DNA of 64,000 nt. It comes from Gammaproteobacteria bacterium. GTDB taxonomy: Bacteria; Pseudomonadota; Gammaproteobacteria; Pseudomonadales; Pseudohongiellaceae. Below are positions 36,567 through 47,279 of the stretch, piece after piece; position 1 is the first letter of the stretch, and each line of letters begins with the position of its first letter. Location of the stretch: NCBI GenBank assembly GCA_012960305.1, contig DUBM01000013.1, forward strand, positions 1-64,000. Direction: 5' to 3'. Under the pieces are notes generated by a model. The model was given only the letters and a program-made list of their open reading frames with translations, searched no databases and was not told where the DNA came from. Made by a program: the position numbers and the translations under genes.

Positions 36567-38402
36567 ATGTTACGTAAAACCGCAGTTTTATTGACTTTAC
36601 AACTCTTCAGTATGGCGACACAGGTGCATGCCTTGGAGCTAGGCTCGGTTACAGTTGAATCTGCGCTGAACCAGCCTTTACAGGTACGTATTGAGGTGAT
36701 TCAGCTAGGTTCTACAAGGCTGGAGGATGTCAATATCCAGATGGCTTCTCAAGATGTGTTTGTCGATGTAGGTATTGATAGGGTTGGTTTTCTCTCCAAT
36801 ATCCGTTTTGACGTCGTTGCTGACAATACTGGTAATTATGTAGTCTTAAGCACCAACCAGATAGTTCAAGACCCCTCCCTTAGCTTTGTTCTCGAAACAC
36901 GCTGGCCCAGTGGGCGTCAGTTGTCGATGCATACTGTGTCATTGGATCTGCCTGTTTTTAATGACCAGGGTGTTTCGCAAAGAGTACAGCAGCCAGTCAG
37001 CCAAGTATTGCGTCCGCCGTCGTCAAATTCTTCCTCGGCAGCAAGTGCTGCGTCTGAAGAAATTCAGACTATTTCGACCAGTGCTGCTAATTCTTTGTCT
37101 GAGATTGCTGTGCAGGTTAGACCGAATGAGTCCGTAACAGTTGAACAAACGATGTTGGCTATACAAGAGCTAAATCCTGATGCATTTAATGATGGCAACA
37201 TTAATCGCATGCGAAGTGGCGAAATATTGCGAGTTCCAAATCTGGTAGAAGTTCAGGCTATTGATCCTCGCGAAGCCGTTACTATAGTGAATCGCCAGAA
37301 TCGACAAGTTCACGTTGAGCCTTTAGCAGCACCTGTTGATGCAGAGCCGGGTCAATCAGCGCCACAGCAAGGTCAACTAAGCTTAATAATTGGCGATCCC
37401 GGTGCAATTAATGCCAGTGAGCTTAGCGATGCAGAAAATGACGAGTATGATCGAAGGGTAGCTGAACTTGAAAACCAGTTGGCCTTAAGTCAAGAAGAAG
37501 CAGATCGTGCTCGTATAGAGCGGGAAGAACTGGATTCGCGGCTTGAAGACCTAGAATCTCAAATTGATTCTGCGCAAGAAATACTTCGCTTACAAGATTT
37601 GCAATTAGCTCAGTTACAAGAGTCTTTATTGCGGGCGGCGGTGGCTGCCACTGAAGCGCGCCAGGCAGCACGTGCAGCGGAGCGGGCCACAGCCGAACAG
37701 CCTATTGCTCGCTCACCAAGCTTGCTTGACGACATACTTCGAATTGTGACTAGCAATACATTAATGCTGATTATTGCTGTTGGACTCATAATCTCTTTAT
37801 TGGTTAGTTTATTGTTACGCCGCAATCGCGCTAACAAGCCCGACGATGATGAATTGGACGAATTAGCAGAAAAAGAATTTGATGATGCCAGTAATGAAGG
37901 TGATAGCGAATATTCTAAAGGTGATGAGGCTGTAACTGAGGAAACCGGATCCGATGATGTGGCAGAGGAAGTGGCTCTAGCGTTTGATATTGGTGGTGGG
38001 GATGACAGCAGCACAAACAGTGAAAAGGGTGAGGCTCAGGAAGATGGGGAAAAAACTATTGATGACGAGGCTACTAAGGCAGAGTTTTCTCCAGAAGAGT
38101 CAGTGGTTGACGATGTTGAGGCGGTAAGTTTCAGCGCTGATGTGAGCTCCGATTCTGGTGAGGTTTTTAATTTTGACCTTGATGAGGTTGAAATTGAATC
38201 GGTCGCCGGTATTGAAGAGGTCGAAATGCTATCAGATGATGAAGAGGTAGCAACTAAGTTAGAGCTTGCCTATGCTTATCAGAAGATGGGTGATGTTGAC
38301 GGTGCAAAAGAAATCTTGCGAGAAGTGATCTCTGAAGGTACTCGTGAGCAAATGAAGGAAGCCAAAACCTTGCTTGAAACTATCGATAAGGTAAGCGACT
38401 AA
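36567..38402 (+). CDS. fimV: FimV/HubP family polar protein
   Basis: 611 residues from the ATG at 36567 (AAGAGAAAAGG upstream); earlier start codons would spoil the signal peptide. Order: signal peptide (1-23), periplasmic FimV N domain beginning LELGSVTVESALNQPL, a LysM-like segment near 180-240 (SVTVEQTMLAIQELNP to EILRVPN), coiled coil (about 295-370), one membrane helix near 398-418, a very acidic cytoplasmic region, and the conserved FimV C-terminal motif (KLELAYAYQKMGDVDGAKEIL) near 565. It organises the cell pole and type IV pili in relatives. Much shorter than the ~900-residue Pseudomonas protein. It lies between asd and truA as in pseudomonads. Confidence 0.88.
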   Translation: MLRKTAVLLTLQLFSMATQVHALELGSVTVESALNQPLQVRIEVIQLGSTRLEDVNIQMASQDVFVDVGIDRVGFLSNIRFDVVADNTGNYVVLSTNQIVQDPSLSFVLETRWPSGRQLSMHTVSLDLPVFNDQGVSQRVQQPVSQVLRPPSSNSSSAASAASEEIQTISTSAANSLSEIAVQVRPNESVTVEQTMLAIQELNPDAFNDGNINRMRSGEILRVPNLVEVQAIDPREAVTIVNRQNRQVHVEPLAAPVDAEPGQSAPQQGQLSLIIGDPGAINASELSDAENDEYDRRVAELENQLALSQEEADRARIEREELDSRLEDLESQIDSAQEILRLQDLQLAQLQESLLRAAVAATEARQAARAAERATAEQPIARSPSLLDDILRIVTSNTLMLIIAVGLIISLLVSLLLRRNRANKPDDDELDELAEKEFDDASNEGDSEYSKGDEAVTEETGSDDVAEEVALAFDIGGGDDSSTNSEKGEAQEDGEKTIDDEATKAEFSPEESVVDDVEAVSFSADVSSDSGEVFNFDLDEVEIESVAGIEEVEMLSDDEEVATKLELAYAYQKMGDVDGAKEILREVISEGTREQMKEAKTLLETIDKVSD

Positions 38403-38430
38403 TTAGTCTAATAAATGGTCCTGCAATAAC

Positions 38431-39276
38431 TTGTTAAACTCTGCACTATCCAAGATAGAAACCCCTTCTTTGCAAAAGATTGCTGTCATTATTGAATACG
38501 ACGGTGCTAAATATTCTGGCTGGCAGAAGCAAAGCTCGCCCATTCAAGAAACGGTTCAAGAAAAATTAGAAGCGGCACTGAGCAAGATTGCTGATAGTTC
38601 GATCAAGACTTATTGTGCTGGTAGAACCGATACTGGTGTACACGCAACCACTCAAGTGGTGCATTTTGAAACTCCGATAGACCGAGGCGCTAAAGCTTGG
38701 GAAGCTGGGTCTAACAGTCTGTTACCGCCAAGTATAAGGGTAATTTGCTCAAAACCTGTAAAAAACAAGTTCCATGCGAGGTTCTCAGCAGAAGCACGGC
38801 GATATCATTATATTATCCAAGAGCGAAAAACAACTAGTGCTGTTCTTGCCGGGAAAATCACCCAAAGCCGGTCAATACTAAACAGTGAAGTTATGAACTT
38901 GGCAGCTGCCGCGCTGATTGGGGAGCAAGATTTTTCGGCGTTTCGTGCTGCCGGCTGTCAATCCAAGACTGCATTCAGAAATGTAATTAGAGCGAAAATT
39001 GTTAGGCAAAGAGGGTTTTTAGTCTTCGACATAATAGCTAACGCTTTCTTGCAGCACATGGTGCGCAATATTGTAGGCGCTCTGTTGGAGATTGGCCGCG
39101 AGGAGCGCAAGCCAAGTTGGGTAGAGGGGTTGTTAGCAGGTAAAGATCGGACCCTAGGAGCCGTTACAGCTCCTCCTGACGGACTCTATCTGGTGGGAGT
39201 TCAATACCCAGAAGAATTTGCCTTGCCTTCAGCCTATGTTGTGCCTCCGTTTTTATCACCAATCCCGTTAGACTGA
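38431..39276 (+). CDS. truA: tRNA pseudouridine synthase A
   Basis: 281 residues if started at TTG 38431; another TTG at 38470 would give the more usual short N terminus before KIAVIIEYDG. Neither has a clear Shine-Dalgarno sequence, so the start is open. Makes pseudouridine at positions 38-40 of tRNA. Catalytic Asp is in GRTDTGVHA (Asp67), and FHARFSAEARRYHYII and FLQHMVRNIVG are conserved. Confidence 0.94.
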   Translation: MLNSALSKIETPSLQKIAVIIEYDGAKYSGWQKQSSPIQETVQEKLEAALSKIADSSIKTYCAGRTDTGVHATTQVVHFETPIDRGAKAWEAGSNSLLPPSIRVICSKPVKNKFHARFSAEARRYHYIIQERKTTSAVLAGKITQSRSILNSEVMNLAAAALIGEQDFSAFRAAGCQSKTAFRNVIRAKIVRQRGFLVFDIIANAFLQHMVRNIVGALLEIGREERKPSWVEGLLAGKDRTLGAVTAPPDGLYLVGVQYPEEFALPSAYVVPPFLSPIPLD

Positions 39277-39333
39277 TCGGATGTCTGGAGCTCACATAGA
39301 ATTATTTTTGCGAAGTTCGTTAGCTGCAAACAG

Positions 39334-40008
39334 TTGAATTTGCTACCATTCGATTCTTTAAAGAACCTCAGCCCTGCCTTGTCTAATATCTGGATAAAAA
39401 TTTGTGGAATCACTCGAGAAGAGGATGCGGCTTCGGCTGTAATGCTTGGAGCGAGTGCTATTGGTTTGGTTTTTTTTGCGGGTAGTGCCCGGGGAGTAAC
39501 TGCTGAGGATGTTTTAACAATCTTGCCTAATCAGCTCACAGGGACTAAGGTCTTTGGCCTTTTCGTAAATCCATCTGCAGAGGATGTTCGGGTAGTCTTG
39601 GCTACAGCGAGGGTTGATTGTCTACAATTTCATGGTGAGGAAAGCGAGGCTTTTTGCGCTTCATTCAACAAGCCTTACATGAAAGCATTTAGAGTAAAGG
39701 CCGACGCGAATCTGGAGTCAGAAATTCAGGAGTATTCTAGTGCGGATTTAATATTGCTAGATACCTATGATGAAAAGGTGCCGGGTGGAACTGGTAAATC
39801 GTTTGATTGGACATTGGCAGAAAGCATAAGAAGAGATAGTGATATTAGATTAGTACTTGCAGGCGGCCTCAATCCTAGTAATGTGAGCACGGCCGTGCAA
39901 AGACTGCATCCATTTGGAATCGATGTCAGTAGTGGTGTCGAGTCAGCGCCACGACTAAAAGATTTTAACAAAATGAAGAAATTTATCGAAGGAGCTAGAA
40001 GTGTCTAA
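39334..40008 (+). CDS. trpF: Phosphoribosylanthranilate isomerase
   Basis: 224 residues, TIM barrel. Isomerises phosphoribosylanthranilate in tryptophan synthesis. [11 protein letters not shown] near 22-32 has the catalytic Cys, LQFHGEES near 97, [19 protein letters not shown] near 145 (catalytic Asp) and [10 protein letters not shown] near 177 plus [10 protein letters not shown] near 198. The start is TTG at 39334, and the first ~18 residues are not conserved, so the true start may be later. It overlaps trpB by 8 bases. Confidence 0.93.
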   Translation: MNLLPFDSLKNLSPALSNIWIKICGITREEDAASAVMLGASAIGLVFFAGSARGVTAEDVLTILPNQLTGTKVFGLFVNPSAEDVRVVLATARVDCLQFHGEESEAFCASFNKPYMKAFRVKADANLESEIQEYSSADLILLDTYDEKVPGGTGKSFDWTLAESIRRDSDIRLVLAGGLNPSNVSTAVQRLHPFGIDVSSGVESAPRLKDFNKMKKFIEGARSV

Positions 40009-41251
40009 TAATGAATCCACTGACCCTGAATTCGGTAAACATGAATCCAGTAACATGGAATTCAAGGGGCCAGATAGCAGTGGCCATTTTGGACCCTATG
40101 GAGGAATTTTCGTAGGCGAAACATTAATCGCTGCGGTAGAAGAACTTGCAGAAGTCTATGATAGGCTCTCGAAAGAATCAGGTTTTTGGCGCGAGCTTGA
40201 TAGTGATCTTGCTCATTATGTTGGTCGACCATCACCATTGTATTTCGCTGAAAGGTTAACCGAGGTTGGTGCTGGAGCGAATATCTATTTAAAGCGTGAA
40301 GATCTTAATCACACTGGAGCACACAAAATAAATAATACAATTGGCCAGGCCTTGCTGGCTAAACATATGGGTAAGACCAGGATCATTGCAGAAACCGGTG
40401 CTGGACAGCATGGCGTTGCGAGTGCCACCGTTGCTGCGAGGCTTGGGCTAGAATGCTGTGTCTACATGGGAGCCGACGACATAATTCGTCAGGCACCTAA
40501 TGTTTACCGAATGAAACTGTTAGGTGCCCATGTGGTTTCAGTAGAATCAGGTTCTCGTACGCTAAAAGACGCGATGAACGAAGCCTTAAGGGATTGGGCC
40601 ACCAATGTAGATAATACTTATTATATTATTGGAACTGTGGCTGGGCCTCATCCCTACCCGCAATTAGTTAGAGATTTTCAATGTGTCATAGGACGTGAGG
40701 CAAAGGGGCAATCAATAGCTCAGACTGGTCGCTTGCCAGATGCCTTGGTTGCCTGTGTAGGGGGAGGTTCTAATGCAATTGGTTTGTTTCATCCTTTTCT
40801 CGAAGATGAATCTGTAACCATGTATGGGGTGGAGGCCGGCGGTAATGGTTTAGATACCCCTGAGCATGCCGCGCCCTTGTGTGCAGGGAAGCCGGGTGTA
40901 TTACATGGCAATCGTACGTATTTAATGACTGATGAAGGTGGTCAAATTATGGAGACCCATTCAATCTCCGCCGGACTGGATTATCCCGGCGTCGGTCCAG
41001 AGCACTCTTGGTTGAAAGATTTGAAACGGGTAAAATATGTAGCAGCGACAGATAAGGAGGCGCTTTCGGCATTCCATGATCTAACTGAATTGGAAGGAAT
41101 TATTCCAGCTTTGGAGTCGAGTCATGCTGTTGCCTATGGAATGCAGCTGGCAAAGGAAATGAAGCGAGGTCAAAACATAATAATTAATCTATCTGGCCGT
41201 GGTGATAAAGATATCGAAACCGTGGCTCGCCTTGAAGGCATAAAGTTGTAG
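40001..41251 (+). CDS. trpB: Tryptophan synthase beta chain
   Basis: 416 residues. Condenses indole and serine with PLP. The PLP lysine is Lys109 in HTGAHKINN, with GAGQHG near 131 and the phosphate loop GGGSNA near 249. The GTG start has AGGAG 7 bases upstream and overlaps trpF. The N-terminal ~25 residues are extra and contain an imperfect 30-base tandem duplication; an in-frame ATG at 40055 would drop most of it. trpBA between trpF and accD differs from Pseudomonas, where trpBA are elsewhere. Confidence 0.96.
   Translation: MSNNESTDPEFGKHESSNMEFKGPDSSGHFGPYGGIFVGETLIAAVEELAEVYDRLSKESGFWRELDSDLAHYVGRPSPLYFAERLTEVGAGANIYLKREDLNHTGAHKINNTIGQALLAKHMGKTRIIAETGAGQHGVASATVAARLGLECCVYMGADDIIRQAPNVYRMKLLGAHVVSVESGSRTLKDAMNEALRDWATNVDNTYYIIGTVAGPHPYPQLVRDFQCVIGREAKGQSIAQTGRLPDALVACVGGGSNAIGLFHPFLEDESVTMYGVEAGGNGLDTPEHAAPLCAGKPGVLHGNRTYLMTDEGGQIMETHSISAGLDYPGVGPEHSWLKDLKRVKYVAATDKEALSAFHDLTELEGIIPALESSHAVAYGMQLAKEMKRGQNIIINLSGRGDKDIETVARLEGIKL
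40011..40070 (+). repeat. Imperfect 30-base tandem duplication in trpB
   Basis: Two adjacent 30-base units (40011-40040 and 40041-40070) share ATGAATCCA at their start and GAATTC at the same offset, coding NESTDPEF and HESSNMEF. Divergence is moderate, so the duplication is not recent. Confidence 0.5.
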
Positions 41252-41258
41252 TGAATGT

Positions 41259-42077
41259 ATGAGCCGTATTCAATTAATTGCAGAGCAAGCTAAACATAAT
41301 AATGCCAAGCTGCTAATTCCTTATACGGTAGCTGGTGATCCCAATATCGCTACGAGCTTATCCCTCATGCATGAGCTAGTAGCTCAGGGAGCAGATATAA
41401 TCGAATTAGGGATTCCCTTCAGTGATCCATCCTCAGATGGCCCGGTGATTCAGCGAGGCGTTGAGCGAGCCTTAAGTAAAAAAACCAATTTAACCGAAGT
41501 ATTCGGGCTGGCCTTAGCATTTCGGAGGCAAAATAAGCACACACCCATAGTACTCATGGGTTATCTAAACCCTATCGAAATAATGGGCTATGAAAAATTT
41601 GCTAACGAGATGGTCGCTGCCGGTGTCGATGGAGTCTTAATTGTCGATATGCCTCCCGCTGAGTCAGAGAAGCTCTCTGGTTTACTAGCAGAAAGAGATA
41701 TTGATCTTATTTTTCTCGTGGCGCCCACCACTACACCTTGCCGCAGTAAAGAAATTGTGCAATGCACTACCGGCTATCTCTACTATGTTTCATTGAAGGG
41801 GGTGACCGGAGCGGCGCTCACTGACTTTGATTCAGTCACTAAGAATATTACAAAATTGCGTGAATTGAGTGATCTGCCAATTGTGATAGGTTTTGGTATA
41901 AAAGATGCAGACAGTGCCCGCGCTATGGCAGAGCTGTCCGATGGAATTGTTATTGGTAGTGCATTAGTTGAAAAAATCGCCCAGTTAGGCGATCAAGAAT
42001 CGCATGAAAAAAGTCGAATAAGCCAAACCTGCGAGGTTATTGGGTTGGCGCGACAGGCTTTGAATGACATTAAATAA
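41259..42077 (+). CDS. trpA: Tryptophan synthase alpha chain
   Basis: 272 residues, TIM barrel, cleaves indole-3-glycerol phosphate for TrpB. Catalytic Glu is in IIELGIPFSDPSSDGPVIQ near 47, and catalytic Asp in GVDGVLIVDMPPAE near 124. VSLKGVTGA near 178 and GFGI near 212 bind phosphate. Starts 7 bases after trpB. Confidence 0.96.
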   Translation: MSRIQLIAEQAKHNNAKLLIPYTVAGDPNIATSLSLMHELVAQGADIIELGIPFSDPSSDGPVIQRGVERALSKKTNLTEVFGLALAFRRQNKHTPIVLMGYLNPIEIMGYEKFANEMVAAGVDGVLIVDMPPAESEKLSGLLAERDIDLIFLVAPTTTPCRSKEIVQCTTGYLYYVSLKGVTGAALTDFDSVTKNITKLRELSDLPIVIGFGIKDADSARAMAELSDGIVIGSALVEKIAQLGDQESHEKSRISQTCEVIGLARQALNDIK

Positions 42078-42101
42078 AGTATTGTATTTAAAGGATAAAT
42101 T

Positions 42102-42974
42102 TTGAGTTGGATAGATAGAATTCTGCCCTCGATTTCCACCGAAAAGGGTGATACTAAGAAGCGCTCAAATGTGCCGGAAGGTGTGTGGAAGCAGTGTCCG
42201 CGCTGCGAGGCCATGCTTTATAAAAAATCTCTTAACGAAAACTATGATGTTTGCCCTAAGTGTGACCATCATCTGCGTATAACAGCGCGGCGAAGATTGG
42301 AGTTGTTTCTCGATGCTGACTTTCAGGAGGAATTAAATTCAGAATTAGAACCGGTAGATCTGCTGAAATTCAAAGATTTGAAAAAATATAAAGACCGCAT
42401 ATCGGCTGCTCAAAAGTCAACTGGCGAAAAAGACGCTTTGGTGGTTATGAAAGGGCAAGTGAAAGGCATCCCACTGGTTGTGGCGGCATTTGAATTCGCT
42501 TTCATTGGTGGTTCGATGGGCGCGGTGGTAGGTGAGAAATTTACCCAGGCAGTTAATACCTGTATTGTAGAAAAACTGCCCTTGGTTTGTTTTTCAACTA
42601 GTGGCGGCGCGAGGATGCAAGAAGCGCTAATTTCTCTCATGCAAATGGCGAAAACTTCCGCAGCTCTGGAAAAGTTAAAGAGACAATCCCTTCCGTATAT
42701 TTCGGTATTGGTGGATCCAGTATATGGTGGTGTTTCAGCGAGTTTAGCGATGTTGGGAGATATTAATATCGCGGAGCCTAACGCCCTAGTTGGTTTTACT
42801 GGTCCGGATGTTATTCGGCAGACCGTACGAGTAAAGCTACCAGAAGGCTTTCAGCGAAGTGAATTTCTTCTAGAGCATGGAGCGATAGACATGATTGTTC
42901 ACCGTCGTAATCTGCGCGACAAAATTTCTTCACTGTTGGATAAATTCCTCCACTTTCGGCGCATTAGATCTTGA
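42102..42974 (+). CDS. accD: Acetyl-CoA carboxylase carboxyltransferase subunit beta
   Basis: 290 residues. Forms malonyl-CoA with AccA for fatty acid synthesis. The zinc ribbon is seen at about 28-50 (CPRC then CPKC), followed by the crotonase-fold core with [12 protein letters not shown] near 164 and GGVSAS near 209. The start is TTG at 42102, with AAAGGA about 7 bases upstream. Its stop overlaps the folC TTG. Confidence 0.96.
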   Translation: MSWIDRILPSISTEKGDTKKRSNVPEGVWKQCPRCEAMLYKKSLNENYDVCPKCDHHLRITARRRLELFLDADFQEELNSELEPVDLLKFKDLKKYKDRISAAQKSTGEKDALVVMKGQVKGIPLVVAAFEFAFIGGSMGAVVGEKFTQAVNTCIVEKLPLVCFSTSGGARMQEALISLMQMAKTSAALEKLKRQSLPYISVLVDPVYGGVSASLAMLGDINIAEPNALVGFTGPDVIRQTVRVKLPEGFQRSEFLLEHGAIDMIVHRRNLRDKISSLLDKFLHFRRIRS

Positions 42975-44293
42975 TCGATAGAACGCTGGACGATTGGCTC
43001 GATCACATATCATCAGTTCATCCATATGAAATTGAACTCGGCTTAGAGCGCATTGGGTTGGTCGCGAATCGCTTGGACATAAGCAGGCCAGCTCCTAATG
43101 TGGTCTCAGTTGCAGGAACTAATGGCAAAGGTTCTTGCGTCGCATTCATGGAAGGAGTTCTAGAGCATGCTGGTTATCGCATTGGTGTCTTCAGCTCTCC
43201 GCACATCCATCATTTTAATGAACGCATAAGAATTGGTGGTGCTGAAGCTTCTGACTCGGATATCTGTAGGGCTTTTGCGGCTATTGATGCAGCTCGGAAG
43301 GAGATTTCTCTAAGCTACTTCGAGTACGCGACTATTGCAGCGTTATATCTTTTTCAATCTGCTGAGCTTGATTGCGTGTTATTAGAAGTCGGTTTAGGCG
43401 GGCGGCTAGATGCGGTTAATTTGATCGATGCTGATGTCGCAATTATTAGCAGTATTTCTCTCGATCATGAAGATTGGCTAGGGTCAGATTTAGAAATCAT
43501 AGGCCAGGAAAAAGCAGGGATTATGCGTGCAAAGATTCCGGTTATTATCGGAGACCACAACCCCCCAAGGAGTTTGCGAATTAGAGCTAAAGAATTGGGA
43601 GCGCGGGCATTTTTCATAGATCAGGATTTCAATATTGATGTTGCAGCTGATCAGTCAAATTGGAACTGGCTGGGTAGCCAAGATGTTGGTCAAATCGTGG
43701 GCAAGAATAATTTACCCATGCCTAAATTGGCGCTGAGCAATGTGGCTACTGCGATGCAGGCATTACATCAGCTTCCGCTTAAGTTAAAGAGAGAGGATTA
43801 CGTTTATGCCCTTATAAATACGTCACTTGCCGGAAGGTTTGAGGAGCGTCGAGATTCCCGCACTGGTAAAAAAGTTGTTTTTGACGTTGCTCACAACCCG
43901 GCTGCGGCACAGTTATTATGCCAAAATCTGCTTGAATATCGTTTTCAAAACCCAGAGATCGAGAGAATAGCTGCAGTCATCGCGGTCATGGCAGATAAAG
44001 ATATTGAAGCAATGGCTATTGCTTTAGAATCCTGCTTAGACATCTGGTATATTGCGCAAGTCGATGAGGTGCGAGGCCTGTCTGTTGGCGAGGCCTATCG
44101 GCGGATTAGCGAGGCTGTTGGAGGTTGTTCATCTAGAGATAAGCTGGGAAGAAACATTACTGAACACAAATCTGTGCAAATGGCTTATGACTCTGCCTGC
44201 GATGCTTGCTCAGAAGCCGATTTAGTCGTGGTGACCGGTTCTTTTTTTACTGTCGCTGCAGTGAGGTTACTTACTGAAGAACTCGTTCATTAA
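42971..44293 (+). CDS. folC: Bifunctional folylpolyglutamate/dihydrofolate synthase
   Basis: 440 residues, usual length. Adds glutamate to dihydropteroate and folates. The ATP loop GTNGKGS near 50-56, the [13 protein letters not shown] block near 74-86, the metal-binding [13 protein letters not shown] near 139, and DVAHNPAA near 301 are intact. The start is TTG, overlapping the accD stop by 4 bases with no separate Shine-Dalgarno sequence, so translation is likely coupled. Confidence 0.95.
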   Translation: MIDRTLDDWLDHISSVHPYEIELGLERIGLVANRLDISRPAPNVVSVAGTNGKGSCVAFMEGVLEHAGYRIGVFSSPHIHHFNERIRIGGAEASDSDICRAFAAIDAARKEISLSYFEYATIAALYLFQSAELDCVLLEVGLGGRLDAVNLIDADVAIISSISLDHEDWLGSDLEIIGQEKAGIMRAKIPVIIGDHNPPRSLRIRAKELGARAFFIDQDFNIDVAADQSNWNWLGSQDVGQIVGKNNLPMPKLALSNVATAMQALHQLPLKLKREDYVYALINTSLAGRFEERRDSRTGKKVVFDVAHNPAAAQLLCQNLLEYRFQNPEIERIAAVIAVMADKDIEAMAIALESCLDIWYIAQVDEVRGLSVGEAYRRISEAVGGCSSRDKLGRNITEHKSVQMAYDSACDACSEADLVVVTGSFFTVAAVRLLTEELVH

Positions 44294-44380
44294 GGGTTCG
44301 TGACTAAACGTAGTTAAAGAGTCAATTGTTTGACGTAGCTCAGTAGGAATTTAAATTTATGAATTTCGGAGTAAACCAGA

Positions 44381-44995
44381 TTGAATCAGAGTGCTAAACA
44401 ACGCATTGTTGGTACTGTAGTACTTTTGACTCTTGCTCTTATCTTTCTGCCTATCATTTTTGATGGTCAAGGCAGCTATCAAGGCACAGTTACTTCTAGG
44501 ATCCCCGATGTGCCAAACATTCCGATTTTGGAAATACCTATTCAGACCCGACCAGTGGTCATCGCTAATACCGATGCAATAAATGCGAACAATCCAGCCG
44601 CTGGAGATTCGAGTCTCGCTACTACTGCAGAGGCTGTAGTTGAGGAGCCTGCTCAGGCCGATCAAAGCGATGACTTTGAAGTAATGATCAATACATCTGA
44701 GCCGGTATTTATCCGCGAAGTCCCTAATCTCTCTGCCACCGGTTTACCAGAAGGCTGGAGTGTGCGCCTCGGCTCATTCTCCAACTCCGAAAATGCTACT
44801 TCTCTTGTGCAAAAACTGCAGGCGGCAGGTTATAAGGTCTACACTAGGAGGATTCAAAGTGAAGTGGATGTTCTTACCGGGGTATTTGTGGGGCCTTGGA
44901 TAGATAGGTCTAGAATTAATGAGTACCAGCAGCAATTACAGGAACAGTTCCAGCTCGCTGGTATTGTAGTGCGCTATGAAGTGGAGCAACTTTAG
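44381..44995 (+). CDS. dedD: SPOR domain protein (DedD-like)
   Basis: 204 residues. An N-terminal membrane anchor at about 8-27 (VVLLTLALIFLPIIFDG), a Pro/Asp/Ala-rich periplasmic linker, and a C-terminal SPOR domain at about 125-200 (WSVRLGSFSNSENA onward) that binds denuded septal peptidoglycan. In E. coli DedD is a division protein encoded between folC and cvpA, exactly this order. The start is TTG with GGAG about 9 bases upstream; no in-frame ATG fits. Confidence 0.85.
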   Translation: MNQSAKQRIVGTVVLLTLALIFLPIIFDGQGSYQGTVTSRIPDVPNIPILEIPIQTRPVVIANTDAINANNPAAGDSSLATTAEAVVEEPAQADQSDDFEVMINTSEPVFIREVPNLSATGLPEGWSVRLGSFSNSENATSLVQKLQAAGYKVYTRRIQSEVDVLTGVFVGPWIDRSRINEYQQQLQEQFQLAGIVVRYEVEQL

Positions 44996-45009
44996 GAGTA
45001 GTTGGCATT

Positions 45010-45540
45010 TTGAGCGGTATGAATGAAGTCGATGCAGCGATATTAATTATAATAGTGTTATCTTGCCTATTTGGCTTGTGGCGCGGGCTGATAAAAGAGG
45101 TTTTGTCTTTATTGACTTGGGTCGCTGCACTCTTGGTCGCTCGCGTTTATAGTGAAGTATTAGCGGAAATGCTTAGCAATGTTATAGGTAGTGCTGTGGT
45201 TCGATATCTAACTGCATTTGCGGTTCTTTTTGTCGTTGTTATGATGCTGGGAACTTTGTTGAATCACCTGATGTCGAAGTTGCTTACCGTTACGGGCCCT
45301 AAGTTCGCCGATAGATTGTTAGGTGGTGTATTCGGAGTAGGAAGAGGCGCACTTATAGTTTTGGTCATTCTTGTTATTACCGGCGTCTTCGTCTCAAAGA
45401 CGGAGCAGTGGCGACAGTCAGTGTTAATTCCTTACGGGCAGGAAGCTATCGAGTGGTTAAGGATACTCGTTGGCGACACTAACGCTTTTGATCTTTTACA
45501 GCAGCCAAATACAGTATCTCTAGAAGAGATTCCCAATTAG
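45010..45540 (+). CDS. cvpA: CvpA family membrane protein
   Basis: 176 residues with about four membrane helices (FGLWRGLIKEVLSLLTW is the family-typical first loop). CvpA is needed for colicin V production and envelope stress resistance in E. coli. The start is TTG at 45010, favoured by AGGAG about 10 bases upstream; an in-frame ATG at 45019 is possible. Precedes purF, the standard pair. Confidence 0.92.
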   Translation: MSGMNEVDAAILIIIVLSCLFGLWRGLIKEVLSLLTWVAALLVARVYSEVLAEMLSNVIGSAVVRYLTAFAVLFVVVMMLGTLLNHLMSKLLTVTGPKFADRLLGGVFGVGRGALIVLVILVITGVFVSKTEQWRQSVLIPYGQEAIEWLRILVGDTNAFDLLQQPNTVSLEEIPN

Positions 45541-45602
45541 ATAGAAGGTCGATTAATAGGTAAGAATTTTAGTTCGATAATAGGAATGGCGTGGAGCAAA
45601 CT

Positions 45603-47132
45603 ATGTGCGGATTGGTTGGGGTGGTAGCTAGTAACAATGCTGGCGTTTGTCTCTATGACGCGTTAACTGTTTTGCAGCACCGAGGTCAAGACGCAGCTGG
45701 AATCATGACGAGTGATAACGGTAAACTCAATTTACGCAAAGACAATGGTTTGGTTAAAGATGTATTCCATAATCGTCATATGCGTCGGTTAACTGGTCAG
45801 ATGGGCATCGGTCATGTGCGTTATCCGACGGCCGGAGGTTCTAGCCCGGCGCTAGCACAACCTTTTTATGTTAATTCTCCGTATGGCCTTGCTCTTGCTC
45901 ACAACGGCAATCTAACTAATGCGGTTGAGCTTAGTCGCGATTTGTTCAAACAAGACCTACGCCACATAAATACAGATTCTGACTCGGAAGTTCTGCTCAA
46001 TATTTTTGCCCATGAGCTACAACAACGAGGAAAAATCGAACCGGAAGCTCGGGATATTTTTGCAGCGGTGGCTGGAGTTCACAATCGCTGCCGCGGCGGC
46101 TTTGCTGCAATTGTTATGTTAGCTGGCTATGGCATTGTTGGTATGAGAGACCGCAACGGCATCAGGCCGTTAGTATTCGGAAGTCGTAAGGGCGGCGAGA
46201 AGGGAATGGAATATATGATCGCCTCGGAAAGCGTAGCTCTAGATTCTCAGGGCTTTACGATAGAGAGAGACGTGGCGCCTGGAGAAGCGGTGTTCGTAGA
46301 TGTAAATGGTAAACTTCATACAAAAATATGCACAGAGCAGGGCGTTAAAACTCCTTGTATCTTTGAACATGTTTATTTTGCTAGGCCAGATTCGTTCATG
46401 GATAGCATTTCTGTTTATAAGGCGCGATTAAGAATGGGGGAAAAGCTAGGCAATAAAATCAAAAAGCTACGCCCGGACAATGATATCGACGTGGTTATTC
46501 CTATCCCAGACACAAGTAGGACTTCAGCGCTCGAATTGGCTAATAGATTGGGCCTAAAATTCCGCGAAGGATTTGTCAAGAACCGCTATATCGGTAGGAC
46601 ATTTATTATGCCTGGCCAGAGCCAGAGACGAAAATCGGTGAAGCAGAAGCTTAATGCCATAGATTTGGAGTTCAGAGGCAAGAATGTCTTATTGGTTGAT
46701 GATTCAATTGTTCGAGGTACTACTTGCAAGCAAATCATTCAAATGGCCCGGGATGCTGGTGCGAATAAAGTGTATTTTGCCTCAGCAGCACCTGCTATTC
46801 GCTATCCAAACGTTTATGGTATAGATATGCCTGCAGCATCTGAATTAATAGCAGCCGGTAAAACAGAAAAAGAAATTGAAGAAATGATAGGAGCCGATTG
46901 GTTGATATATCAAGAGTTGGATGACCTTATTGCATCGGCTTCCGAGGGCAATCCAGAAATTAAGCAGTTTGAATGTTCTATTTTCAATGGTGAATACATA
47001 ACCGGTGACGTGGATGACTTGTATCTAAAACGATTGGAAAATCTTCGTAGCGATGCTGCCAAGAAATCCAAAAAGAAGCAAAGTGATAAGAAAGGAAAGA
47101 ATCTAATGGCTGATCGCCATAATGATGCATAA
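45603..47132 (+). CDS. purF: Amidophosphoribosyltransferase
   Basis: 509 residues from the ATG at 45603. This start puts Cys directly after Met, as required for the N-terminal nucleophile of the glutaminase domain (CGLVGVV), and GGAG is 7 bases upstream; the GTG at 45591 would bury it. The PRPP-binding loop [13 protein letters not shown] near 360 is intact. First step of purine synthesis. The C-terminal tail is Lys-rich. metZ, which follows purF in pseudomonads, is absent. Confidence 0.96.
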   Translation: MCGLVGVVASNNAGVCLYDALTVLQHRGQDAAGIMTSDNGKLNLRKDNGLVKDVFHNRHMRRLTGQMGIGHVRYPTAGGSSPALAQPFYVNSPYGLALAHNGNLTNAVELSRDLFKQDLRHINTDSDSEVLLNIFAHELQQRGKIEPEARDIFAAVAGVHNRCRGGFAAIVMLAGYGIVGMRDRNGIRPLVFGSRKGGEKGMEYMIASESVALDSQGFTIERDVAPGEAVFVDVNGKLHTKICTEQGVKTPCIFEHVYFARPDSFMDSISVYKARLRMGEKLGNKIKKLRPDNDIDVVIPIPDTSRTSALELANRLGLKFREGFVKNRYIGRTFIMPGQSQRRKSVKQKLNAIDLEFRGKNVLLVDDSIVRGTTCKQIIQMARDAGANKVYFASAAPAIRYPNVYGIDMPAASELIAAGKTEKEIEEMIGADWLIYQELDDLIASASEGNPEIKQFECSIFNGEYITGDVDDLYLKRLENLRSDAAKKSKKKQSDKKGKNLMADRHNDA

Positions 47133-47255
47133 ATGCTTAAGCAGTTGAGTCAGATGATTCGCAACAAGCTGCTAACAATAGGCGACGTGACTGCGGCTTA
47201 CTTCGACATCGTTGTCTTGCTTGCGGCATAGGGCCTAAAAAGCCCAGAAGATACC

Positions 47256-47279
47256 AAAACTTATCCCCCGGCAAGTTTT
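47256..47279. other. Symmetrical hairpin between convergent purF and SUI1 genes
   Basis: AAAACTT (47256-47262) and AAGTTTT (47273-47279) form a 7-base stem around a C/G-rich 10-base loop, overlapping the SUI1 gene end. AT-rich stem with short T runs on both strands; it could act as a weak two-way terminator. Confidence 0.3.

Noticed and set aside
44359..44397. 12-residue open frame overlapping the dedD start
   Set aside because: No ribosome binding site and no amino-acid bias typical of a leader peptide.
47133..47231. 32-residue open frame directly after purF
   Set aside because: ATG follows the purF stop directly, but the peptide resembles nothing and has no independent ribosome binding site.
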